A stretch of 39,503 nucleotides of DNA, taken from the NCBI GenBank assembly GCA_947365965.1, contig CANAZG010000021.1:1-39503 (forward strand). The letters are read 5' to 3'. Shown piece after piece: positions 9,361 through 15,835 of the stretch. The first letter of the stretch is position 1; each line of letters begins with the position of its first letter. The DNA is from an uncultured Clostridia bacterium. Lineage in GTDB: Bacteria > Bacillota > Clostridia > Oscillospirales > Oscillospiraceae. A program made the translations under genes and the position numbers. The notes beneath the pieces are model-generated. The model was not told the origin of the DNA. It saw only the letters and a program-made list of their open reading frames with translations, and made no database searches.

Positions 9361-9494
9361 AAAATGGCGCGGGACAAGGCGGCGTTAGGCGGCCTTTGGC
9401 CGCCATAGCCCTAAGCCGCCCGCAGAGCGGCCCACGGGAGGATGCAGGCGGGCTGACGCCCGCCAAAGACGACAACGCCGCCCTGCGCTATTTT
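9361..9494. repeat. 134-bp palindromic intergenic element
   Basis: The stretch begins AAAATGGCGC and ends GCGCTATTTT, so its tips are near-perfect inverted repeats. Inside, GGCGGCGTT (9379-9387) pairs with AACGCCGCC (9475-9483), and there are two nested perfect hairpins, GGCGGCC-ttt-GGCCGCC (9388-9404) and GGCGGGC-tgac-GCCCGCC (9447-9464). No credible gene is encoded. The structure resembles a miniature inverted-repeat or REP-like element placed between the J-protein gene and yicC. No second copy is visible in the window. A structured RNA or complex terminator is an alternative. The flanks 9292-9360 and 9495-9560 hold no clear feature. Confidence 0.55.
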
Positions 9495-9560
9495 AACCGC
9501 CGAACTTTACCGATTTTCAGGTGGGTTGACTATAAATGGCCGCCGTATTCCCCTCCGGGC

Positions 9561-10193
9561 TCAGCAGCAGAACATCCGCATCCCGCAGGTGTTGAACCCC
9601 ATGCACACCGCGTAGAAGCAGGCCATCCGGGCGCACAGGTTGTTCCCGCCGCAGCTGCTGGTGAACACCTCATACCCCTCCGGGCGGTAGCCCTCCCGGT
9701 TGTTCTCCACGTAGTTGAGGGTCTGGCGGTACTCCGGGTCGCCGGGGTCCATCTGGCAGGCGGTCTGGAAATACCGCCGGGCCTCGTCCACCCAGCCCCG
9801 GCGGTAGCAGATGGTGCCCATGAGGTAGTTCCACTCCCCGCAGTGGTCCCCGATCTGGCCCAGCAGCTGCTCCGCCATGCCCAGGTCGTTGCGGTTGATG
9901 GCCATGCGCACCCGCTGGAAAGCCGGGTCCGCCCCCGCCTTCTGCTGCTGTTGCTGATATCCGCCGTAGCTCTGCTGCTGGGCATAGCCCCCGGCGCTCC
10001 GCCCGCTGCGCTCCTTCTGGATGGCGTCGTAGGCGGCGTTGATCTCCTTCATCTTCTCCTGGGCCAGATCCGCCAGGGGATTGTCGTGGTAGTTGTCCGG
10101 GTGGTACTTCCGGGCCAGCTCCCGATAGGCCTTTTTGACCGCCTCATCGGTGGCCGTGCTGGGGACATTCAGGACTTCATAGGGATCGGTCAT
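9561..10193 (-). CDS. J-domain protein (DnaJ-like co-chaperone)
   Basis: The N-terminal 70 residues are a J domain (MTDPYEVLNVPSTATD) with the HPD triad at 31-33, which would stimulate an Hsp70 ATPase. There is no G/F-rich stretch or zinc-finger domain of full DnaJ. Instead, a Gln/Tyr-rich linker leads to a helical TPR-like part (RMAINRNDLGMAEQLLGQI; WVDEARRYFQTACQMDP) and a cysteine-rich tail ending GMRMFCC. The start at MTDPYEV has AAGGAG 7 bases before; the longer frame reaches back into the upstream gene. It overlaps the DUF5685 gene by 4 bp (ATGA). Client proteins are unknown. Confidence 0.9.
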   Translation of the reverse strand: MTDPYEVLNVPSTATDEAVKKAYRELARKYHPDNYHDNPLADLAQEKMKEINAAYDAIQKERSGRSAGGYAQQQSYGGYQQQQQKAGADPAFQRVRMAINRNDLGMAEQLLGQIGDHCGEWNYLMGTICYRRGWVDEARRYFQTACQMDPGDPEYRQTLNYVENNREGYRPEGYEVFTSSCGGNNLCARMACFYAVCMGFNTCGMRMFCC

Positions 10194-11086
10194 AGCTTCT
10201 CCTTGTTTCTGCGGGCGGCGTGGAATGCCGGCGCGCCCGCTTGGAATGTGCCATCTAACACGGCTTTTCCCACCAGGAAAAGCCCCTCGTAAACCGTGGC
10301 GCGGATGATGGGGCTCCACACGCCAAAGTCCCACAGCTCATAGGCGGCCGCCATCAGACGAATGGAGTGGTCCAGGCTCACCGCCAGCCCCTCCCGGGCC
10401 TCCTCCGTCAGCGCGCCCCGCTCCAGGCCGTAGCGGCGGATGAGGGGGTTGTAGCTGCCGGAGGCAAAGTCCTTCGCCAGATCGTCCGCCGCGTCCACCA
10501 GATAGATCCAGCGGCCCAGGTGGTAGAGCAGCTGCTCCAGCACCCGCCGCTTTACCGGCTGTTCCACCTCCCCCGCCGCCCCGGCCAGCAGCCGGGCAAA
10601 GGCGTCCGCCGGCTCGTCCAGGGTGGGGCAACCCGCCTCCTCCAGCGTCCGCAGCCGCTCCAGGTGAAGCCGGGTGGTCCGGTCAAAGGCCGGGCGGCAG
10701 GCCCGGGCCCGGCGGTAGGCGCCCCCCAGAGCCGCGGCCGCGGCCCGGTACTTCCCCTTCCCCCGTCCCGGGTCCGCCAAGGCGTCCTGGACCTGCCACC
10801 AGGCCAGGATCATCCCCTGATCGGCCGCCAGGGCCAGGGCCGGATTTTCCGGGAAATAGTCCCGTCCCGCCAGGGGGTGGGCCATACAGCCCCGATGGAG
10901 GGGCTCCCCCTCCTCCTCCGGCCAGAGGAGAAGGGACAGAAAGGCAAAATCGTAGTTGAGAACGAACCGCGCCGCCTGCCCGTGCCGCCTGCCCATGGTC
11001 CTGCACAGGCCGCAGTAGGCCGCGCCGAAGCGGTCCATATCCTCCTCCGTCAGCCGGGCGGCGGAGGGCCGTACATAGCCGAACAT
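10190..11086 (-). CDS. DUF5685 family protein
   Basis: This 298-residue protein starts MFGYVRPSAARLTEEDMDRF and has the YCGLCRTMG motif typical of the DUF5685 family, followed by a helical body (NYDFAFLSLLL; RVLEQLLYHLGRWIYLVDAADDLAKD). That YLVDAADDL block resembles the acidic motifs of all-helical prenyl-type folds, but I would not infer an enzyme from it. The function of the family is unknown. It is coupled by a 4-bp overlap to the J-domain gene downstream, so the J protein may serve it. A longer upstream open frame is a shadow of the neighbouring genes. Confidence 0.85.
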   Translation of the reverse strand: MFGYVRPSAARLTEEDMDRFGAAYCGLCRTMGRRHGQAARFVLNYDFAFLSLLLWPEEEGEPLHRGCMAHPLAGRDYFPENPALALAADQGMILAWWQVQDALADPGRGKGKYRAAAAALGGAYRRARACRPAFDRTTRLHLERLRTLEEAGCPTLDEPADAFARLLAGAAGEVEQPVKRRVLEQLLYHLGRWIYLVDAADDLAKDFASGSYNPLIRRYGLERGALTEEAREGLAVSLDHSIRLMAAAYELWDFGVWSPIIRATVYEGLFLVGKAVLDGTFQAGAPAFHAARRNKEKL

Positions 11087-11091
11087 ACCGC

Positions 11092-11487
11092 CTACAGCTT
11101 CCTTGTGATCTGGTAGGAGATGGTCCGCCGCACCCGGCGGTCGCAGGCCGCCGCGCCGGCGAGGCCCAGGAGGAAGCCCAGACCCCCGCAGGCGTACCGC
11201 GCCCCCTCCGGCAGGCCGGCGGGCAGCAGGTAGCCCAGCAGGAACAGCGCCACCGGCCCCAGATACACCAGGGCCGCGAAACCCAGCACCCGGCTGTCGC
11301 TGTACACCTCCACCCGGTCCCCTACGGCCAGGGGGATGGCGGCGCTGGCCCGTATGACCACCTTGGCGCTCCTGGTCCCGCACCCGGCGCAGTTCTCGCA
11401 GTCGTGGCCGCAGGCGGTCTGCCGGGCCACCGTCACCTCCGCCGTCCCCGGTCCGGGAAGGGCGGTGACAGTTGCGATCTGGGTCAT
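11092..11487 (-). CDS. RseC/MucC-like SoxR-reducing system protein
   Basis: This 131-residue membrane protein has the RseC/MucC layout: a small N-terminal beta domain with a cysteine cluster (ACGHDCENCAGCG, C-x3-C-x2-C-x2-C), then two transmembrane helices (LGFAALVYLGPVALFLLGYLL and the later GGLGFLLGLAGAAAC) and a basic tail. Relatives act with Rnf-type electron transfer in reducing SoxR, or in envelope stress. The start MTQIATV has GGAGGG at good spacing; an ATG six codons upstream would overlap the cdaR end. It lies 5 bp from the DUF5685 start and 14 bp from the cdaR stop, so it is cotranscribed with the c-di-AMP genes. Its precise role here is not shown. Confidence 0.85.
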   Translation of the reverse strand: MTQIATVTALPGPGTAEVTVARQTACGHDCENCAGCGTRSAKVVIRASAAIPLAVGDRVEVYSDSRVLGFAALVYLGPVALFLLGYLLPAGLPEGARYACGGLGFLLGLAGAAACDRRVRRTISYQITRKL

Positions 11488-11501
11488 GGCGGGATCCCTC
11501 C

Positions 11502-12740
11502 TCACTTGGATGTGATCTTGCAGGCCACCGTGGGCGGCGAGCCCACCGCGCCCACCTTGTCGTGGCCGTCCACCAGCACGATGGCGTCCACGTTGTAGGT
11601 GCCGCTGGAGACAAAGTTGGTCATATCCACCACCACCCGGATGTCCTCCTCGGTCACCTCCTCCAGCTGGGCCGCCGGCCCCCGGAGGAGCACGTCCACG
11701 GAGTTGGTGATGCGGCTGAAGCTCTGGCCGTCGCTGAGGCCGATGGGGGTGATGTTGCTCACGGAGAAGGCCCGGGTCTCCAGGTTCCGGAAGCGGATGG
11801 TCAGCCTGGTGCTGGTGTAGCCGCTGAGGTTATAGCACCCGGCGGGCATGGTGATGTTGAGCTGGATGTCGTTCCTGTCGGAGAGGATGGCAGTCAGATC
11901 CACCTCCCCCAGGGTAATCTCATTGAGGCTCTCCAGGCTGGCGGGCTCGCCGGCCACCTGAATGGTATCGTACTCCAAGTCCCAGCGGGTGTCCGCCTCC
12001 ATGGACCCGGCGGCCTGCTTGAAGCTGACCACCAGGGGCAGCTCCTTGATGATATACACAGGGGCCGTCACCGTCACCCGCTTGTGGGAGACACGGACGC
12101 CGTCGTTCTCCACCACGTTCCCCTGGCTGTCCAGCAGCTCATAGCTGAACTCCTTCTGGATGGTGCTGCTCACATCGGTGAGATCCACCCTGACGCGGAC
12201 GCTCTCCACCTGGTCCACGTCCTCCTCCTTGCCGCTGAGGGTGATGGCGGCGGGCTCCACGGCCAGCTGCTCGGACATGTGGATATAACCCTCCGCCACG
12301 TCCCCCTCCACGCTCACCTGCACAGGCACGCTCTTGGAGTAGAGGGGGGCCACCTGGACGGTGATGGTGGAGCGGGAGCCCTGAATGCTGATATCGTTGA
12401 TATTGATGTTGTCGGAGGTGGCGTAGGTGTAGGTCATGGGGTGGGTCCCCACCGTGGTGACGCTGGTGAGGTTCACCTGGACCCGCACGTCGCCCCGGCG
12501 CATGCTGCTGACAATGGCCCGGGGGCCGGTGACGGTGAGATCAATGGTGGCGTCCTCCCCGTCCACCAGCATCAGCCCCCGGCTGGGCAGGGTGTCCTCC
12601 GCGCCGATGAACTCCACAGGCACGGCGTTGAACTCCTTGGGAATGGTATTGCCCTTGACGTTGTCCACGTACAGCCAGAATATGATGGCCAGCAGCAGGG
12701 ACAGGGCCAGGTACAGGATCTTATTGACCTTTTCACTCAT
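11502..12740 (-). CDS. cdaR: CdaR-like YbbR-domain protein (c-di-AMP synthase regulator)
   Basis: CdaR is a membrane-anchored extracytoplasmic protein that modulates the diadenylate cyclase CdaA. A single N-terminal membrane anchor (KILYLALSLLLAIIFWLYV, about 7-25) is followed by about four YbbR repeats, seen as recurring blocks such as NTIPKEFNAVPVEF and KSVPVQVSVEGDVAEGY. The ATG at 12740 gives 412 residues and is preceded by GGTGG 8 bases away; a GTG at 12752 is the alternative. The gene overlaps the end of cdaA by 8 bp. In many Firmicutes glmM comes next, but here the following gene is the RseC-like one. Confidence 0.92.
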   Translation of the reverse strand: MSEKVNKILYLALSLLLAIIFWLYVDNVKGNTIPKEFNAVPVEFIGAEDTLPSRGLMLVDGEDATIDLTVTGPRAIVSSMRRGDVRVQVNLTSVTTVGTHPMTYTYATSDNININDISIQGSRSTITVQVAPLYSKSVPVQVSVEGDVAEGYIHMSEQLAVEPAAITLSGKEEDVDQVESVRVRVDLTDVSSTIQKEFSYELLDSQGNVVENDGVRVSHKRVTVTAPVYIIKELPLVVSFKQAAGSMEADTRWDLEYDTIQVAGEPASLESLNEITLGEVDLTAILSDRNDIQLNITMPAGCYNLSGYTSTRLTIRFRNLETRAFSVSNITPIGLSDGQSFSRITNSVDVLLRGPAAQLEEVTEEDIRVVVDMTNFVSSGTYNVDAIVLVDGHDKVGAVGSPPTVACKITSK

Positions 12741-13620
12741 CCGCTTTTCCACCGTCCTTTTTTTCCTTGCCCAGCAGGGCCTTCAGGCCCGTGCGCTTTT
12801 CGCCCTCGTCCTCCTCCGGCTGGGGCAGCAGCTCGTTGCGCAGCAGCTGCTCCAGAGTCTCGGTCATCAGGTGGCGCTTGAGCATCCCGCCCACGGCCAC
12901 GGAGATGGACCCCGTCTCCTCCGACACCAGCACCACCACGGCGTCGGAGTTCTCGCTCATGCCGATGCCGGCCCGGTGGCGCATGCCCAGGTCCCGGCTC
13001 AGGTTCACGTTCCTGCTCAGGGGGAGCATACACCCCGCCCCCAGCATCCGGCCCTCCCGGACGATCACCGCGCCGTCGTGCATAGGCGCCTTCACAAAGA
13101 AGATGTTCTTCAAGAGCTCCGAGGACACCTCCGCGTCCAGCTTGGTGCCGCTGCGGAGCATCTCGTCCAGCTGGTTGTGGCGCTCAAAAACAATCAGCGC
13201 GCCGGTGCGGGACTTGCTCATATCGCCGCAGGCGGAGACCGTCTGGCTGATGGCCTGCTCGATGGTCTGCCTGTCCACCCGGGGCTTGGAAAAGAACTGC
13301 AAAAACGGCAGGCTGCTGCTGCCCACCTGCTCCAGCACCCGGCGTATCTCCGGCTGGAACAGCACCAGCAGCGCCACCACGCCCCACTCCACGATGTAGT
13401 TGAGCAGGAAATTGAGGGCCCGCAGCCTCCCTGCGGACAGCCACAGGGCGATAATCACCACCAGCACGCCCTTGAGCAGCCGCGAGGTGTTCGTCCGGCG
13501 CACCAGCAGCAGCAGGCGGTAGACCAGATAGGCGATGACCAGGATATCCAGCAGATCCCACAGCTCCAGGGACAGGACGAAGCTGCTCAGCCTCTCCACC
13601 GTGTTTGTCAGCACTTCCAT
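12733..13620 (-). CDS. cdaA: Diadenylate cyclase CdaA
   Basis: CdaA condenses two ATP into cyclic di-AMP, a second messenger for osmolyte and cell-wall homeostasis. The 295-residue protein has two to three N-terminal membrane helices (DILVIAYLVYRLLLLV; GVLVVIIALWL; VVALLVLFQP), a linker, and the DAC domain with the DGA motif at 182-184 and RHR at 214-216 (LGMRHRAGIG), the catalytic pair of the family. The C-terminus is a charged tail. GGAGG stands 8 bases before the ATG. It leads the cdaA-cdaR-rseC-DUF5685-J unit. Confidence 0.97.
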   Translation of the reverse strand: MEVLTNTVERLSSFVLSLELWDLLDILVIAYLVYRLLLLVRRTNTSRLLKGVLVVIIALWLSAGRLRALNFLLNYIVEWGVVALLVLFQPEIRRVLEQVGSSSLPFLQFFSKPRVDRQTIEQAISQTVSACGDMSKSRTGALIVFERHNQLDEMLRSGTKLDAEVSSELLKNIFFVKAPMHDGAVIVREGRMLGAGCMLPLSRNVNLSRDLGMRHRAGIGMSENSDAVVVLVSEETGSISVAVGGMLKRHLMTETLEQLLRNELLPQPEEDEGEKRTGLKALLGKEKKDGGKADE

Positions 13621-13644
13621 GGCGTTCCTCCATTGATAAAGAAT

Positions 13645-13689
13645 CCCGCAAGTATCCTATATTTTAATCTAAGTGCGGGAAAAAAGCAA
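13645..13689 (-). promoter_or_regulatory. Tentative cdaA promoter with inverted repeat
   Basis: On the minus strand TTGCTT (13684-13689) stands 17 bases from TAAAAT (13661-13666), a weak -35 with a fair -10, about 40 bases upstream of the cdaA start. CCCGCA and TGCGGG (13645-13650 and 13674-13679) form an inverted repeat around the -10, which could be an operator or a leader hairpin. This is read by eye from an AT-rich tract. Confidence 0.4.
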
Positions 13690-13912
13690 CAAATTTACCT
13701 GACGATTTTTCGAAAAAAACGGCCTAAACCCAAAAACCGCACTTTTTACAGAGGAACAAGCTGGAAATACCGGACGTACAGGCAAAAGAGGGGAACATTT
13801 TCATGGAAATATTCACAAAAAGTTTATAAGGGGGACGCTTTGCCCCGCCGGATACATCCTGCGCGGTTTTTAGGATGGCGGATGAGGGGCAAAGCATACC
13901 GGCGCGGACCGC
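13690..13912. other. Intergenic stretch with a long imperfect palindrome
   Basis: Between the cdaA promoter region and the terminator of the downstream aminotransferase gene there is no convincing gene. The main feature is an imperfect palindrome at 13837-13895: GCTTTGCCCC pairs with GGGGCAAAGC, and an inner ATCCT/AGGAT pair flanks a T-rich loop. The rest (13690-13836) is AT-rich with A-runs. It could be a repeat relic, a structured leader or a second terminator. Confidence 0.4.
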
Positions 13913-13951
13913 AAAAAAATCCTGCCCAACAGCGCGGCCGCTGTCGGGCAG
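13913..13951 (-). terminator. Intrinsic terminator of the aminotransferase gene
   Basis: On the minus strand, just past the stop of the class V aminotransferase gene, CTGCCCGACAGCG pairs with CGCTGTTGGGCAG around a 4-base loop (one mismatch), then GGA and a run of seven T. This is a textbook intrinsic terminator and separates the gene from cdaA. Confidence 0.88.
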
Positions 13952-13957
13952 AATCCT

Positions 13958-15055
13958 TTAGAGCATCTCCAGCACCTGCTCCGCCTCCTCCGCCGTGTTG
14001 AACAGGGAGGCGGAAAAGCGCAGCGTCCCAGTCTCCGCCGTGCCGGCGGTAACGTGGGCCAGGGGGGCGCAGTGGAGCCCTGCCCGGACGGCAACCCCCT
14101 TGGCGGCCAGACGGTCTGCCAGGGTCTCCGGGTCCGTCCTCTGGGGCACCACGCTGAGCACGGAGCTCCTGCCGTCAAAGACTTGGTAGCCGCCCTTTTT
14201 CTTCAGGCCCGCCGCCAAGGCGGCCATCACCTCCCCCTCCCGGCGGGCGATGCGCTCCACGCCCATCCGGCCCACGAACCGCATTCCCTCCAGCAGTCCC
14301 GCCGCGCCGTGGACGTTCTGGGTGCCCGCCTCCAGCCGGTCGGGCAAAAAGTCCGGCATCTCCTGGAGCCTGGAGAGGCTGCCCGTCCCCCCTTCCAGCA
14401 GGGCCCTGGGCCTCCGCCCCTCTCCGCACAGCAGAAGGCCTGTTCCCTGGGGGCCGTAGAGCCCCTTGTGGCCGGGCATGGCCACATAGGCCGCCCCCCA
14501 CCGCCTCAGGCTCACCGGATGGATGCCTGCGGACTGGGAGGCGTCCACAATCAGGGGCACCCCCCTCTCCCGGCAGATGGCCGCAATGTCGTCCATAGGC
14601 AGGACGTAGCCAAAGACGTTGGACATGTGGGTGCATACCACAGCGGACACGCTCCTGTCCACCGCCCGACGGAACCCCTCCGCCATCTGCTCCGGGTCAA
14701 AGAGCCGGCCGTTGACGATGCGCACAGACACATTGCCGATCGCGTGGAGCGGCCGGGTGACGGCGTTGTGCTCATAGCCGGAGATTACCACCGTATCTCC
14801 CGGGGACACCAGACTCTTGATGGCGATGTTCAGCGCGTGGGTGGCGTTGGCGGTGAGGATGACGTTGTCCGGCTGGGACACGTCAAAGAGCTCCGCCGCC
14901 TCTGTCCGGCAGCGCAGCATCAGCTCCGCCGCCAGCCGGGCGGCGGGGTGGTCCCCCCGTCCGGGGGTGGTCATGGTATGGATTGCGTCGGCCACGGCCG
15001 CCGGTACGGCGGCCGGCTTTTGCAGCGTGGTGGCCGCGCTGTCAAAGTAGATCAT
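13958..15055 (-). CDS. Class V aminotransferase / cysteine desulfurase-like PLP enzyme
   Basis: A 365-residue fold-type I PLP enzyme of the NifS/SufS superfamily. It begins MIYFDSAATT, has the PLP lysine Lys197 in MPGHKGLYGPQGTG, the aspartate of VDASQSAG, and Cys329 in RAGLHCAPLAH at the place where SufS-type desulfurases carry the catalytic cysteine. The GLHCAPLAH form is typical of the clostridial subgroup often called cysteine desulfurase family proteins, whose substrate is not firmly known. GCAGGAGGAG precedes the ATG. The DUF3343 gene upstream on the same strand suggests a sulfur or selenium delivery role, but an inserted element now separates them. Confidence 0.88.
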   Translation of the reverse strand: MIYFDSAATTLQKPAAVPAAVADAIHTMTTPGRGDHPAARLAAELMLRCRTEAAELFDVSQPDNVILTANATHALNIAIKSLVSPGDTVVISGYEHNAVTRPLHAIGNVSVRIVNGRLFDPEQMAEGFRRAVDRSVSAVVCTHMSNVFGYVLPMDDIAAICRERGVPLIVDASQSAGIHPVSLRRWGAAYVAMPGHKGLYGPQGTGLLLCGEGRRPRALLEGGTGSLSRLQEMPDFLPDRLEAGTQNVHGAAGLLEGMRFVGRMGVERIARREGEVMAALAAGLKKKGGYQVFDGRSSVLSVVPQRTDPETLADRLAAKGVAVRAGLHCAPLAHVTAGTAETGTLRFSASLFNTAEEAEQVLEML

Positions 15056-15081
15056 CGCGCTCCTCCTGCAAGATCAGAGTA

Positions 15082-15304
15082 AGAACCTGTATTCATAGCC
15101 GGGGAATGCCGGATGGGCGGGGATCTTTCCCGCCAGACAAGAAGATTTTCCACAGCAGTCCATATCGTGCAACGCCCCCATCGAGGGGGCATGCACGATT
15201 ATATTCTACGCAGTCCCTCGATGGGGCCGTTGCGGAATCCATAACGCAGTATAACGGGGAAAAGACCGGACAGACAGCGTTCAACGGCTGTGAATACAGG
15301 TTCT
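15082..15304. repeat. 223-bp MITE-like element with 20-bp terminal inverted repeats
   Basis: The left end AGAACCTGTATTCATAGCCG (15082-15101) and right end CGGCTGTGAATACAGGTTCT (15285-15304) are inverted repeats with one mismatch. Inside there are GGCGGG/CCCGCC at ~15116-15134, a hairpin TCGTGCA-acg-CCCCC-atcga-GGGGG-ca-TGCACGA (15165-15198), and a competing larger inverted repeat (15169-15187 with 15215-15233). There is no transposase or credible open frame, so it would be a non-autonomous element. A target-site duplication is not obvious. It lies between the DUF3343 gene and the aminotransferase gene, 26 bp before the start of the latter. Confidence 0.7.
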
Positions 15305-15369
15305 GAAATGGGGGAGGACCCTTTTTCCATGCCAGAGACGGCAGGCGGCCTCCCCCTGTATTTACACTG

Positions 15370-15624
15370 TTATATCGTAACTTCGCTGAACGATCCGTCG
15401 CTGCCCGCGTAAAATACCCGCATGGGCAGCAGGCCCTCCGCCCGCAGCCGCTCCAGGGCAGTGGGCAGATACCCGTCCGCAATGCGCACGGCATAGCTGC
15501 ACCCCCTGTCCGTCAGCCCCATGGGGGGCCGGAAAAAGCGGGCTGTGATGCCCGCCCGCTCCAGGGTTCGGCTCATACGCTGGGCGTGGGTGATCGAGCG
15601 GCTTAATAAAAGATAGTATGGCAA
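15370..15624 (-). CDS. DUF3343 protein (putative Se/S carrier-like)
   Basis: An 84-residue protein that begins PYYLLLSRSITHAQRM and contains RPPMGLTDRGCSYAVRI, matching the DUF3343 family with its single conserved cysteine after a proline-rich strand. These proteins are often encoded beside cysteine desulfurase-like enzymes and selenium genes and are proposed to carry Se or S, which fits the gene downstream. I place the start at TTG (15622-15624) because AGGGGAGG lies 8 bases upstream; a GTG two codons earlier is too close to that site. The frame extends far upstream without family similarity. Confidence 0.8.
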   Translation of the reverse strand: MPYYLLLSRSITHAQRMSRTLERAGITARFFRPPMGLTDRGCSYAVRIADGYLPTALERLRAEGLLPMRVFYAGSDGSFSEVTI

Positions 15625-15703
15625 TGCCACCGCCTCCCCTGGTGTATTGTATGACGGGCCATGGTCCGGGGTGCTTCGGAGAATCCTCCTCCCCGCCTGA
15701 CTA

Positions 15704-15731
15704 TTGACACTCCGGTAAAAAATAGTATAAT
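15704..15731 (+). promoter_or_regulatory. Consensus sigma-A promoter for the kinase gene
   Basis: TTGACA (15704-15709) and TATAAT (15726-15731) are both perfect, with a 16-base spacer. Transcription would start near 15738, about 100 bases before the histidine kinase start. Nothing else in the leader is obvious. Confidence 0.85.
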
Positions 15732-15835
15732 GGGGGCGTAACTGTAGACAGGACCTCTCCCGGCAACTGAGGAGAGTCTCCTCCATAAGATGAATGGGAC
15801 GCATCCCTCTCAGAGCATCGGAATGGAGATTGCCA

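Noticed and set aside
12436-14001. Plus-strand frame running from opposite cdaR through the cdaA upstream gap
   Set aside because: Mostly antisense to cdaR and cdaA; the intergenic part is a Lys/Arg-rich chance frame with no ribosome binding site.
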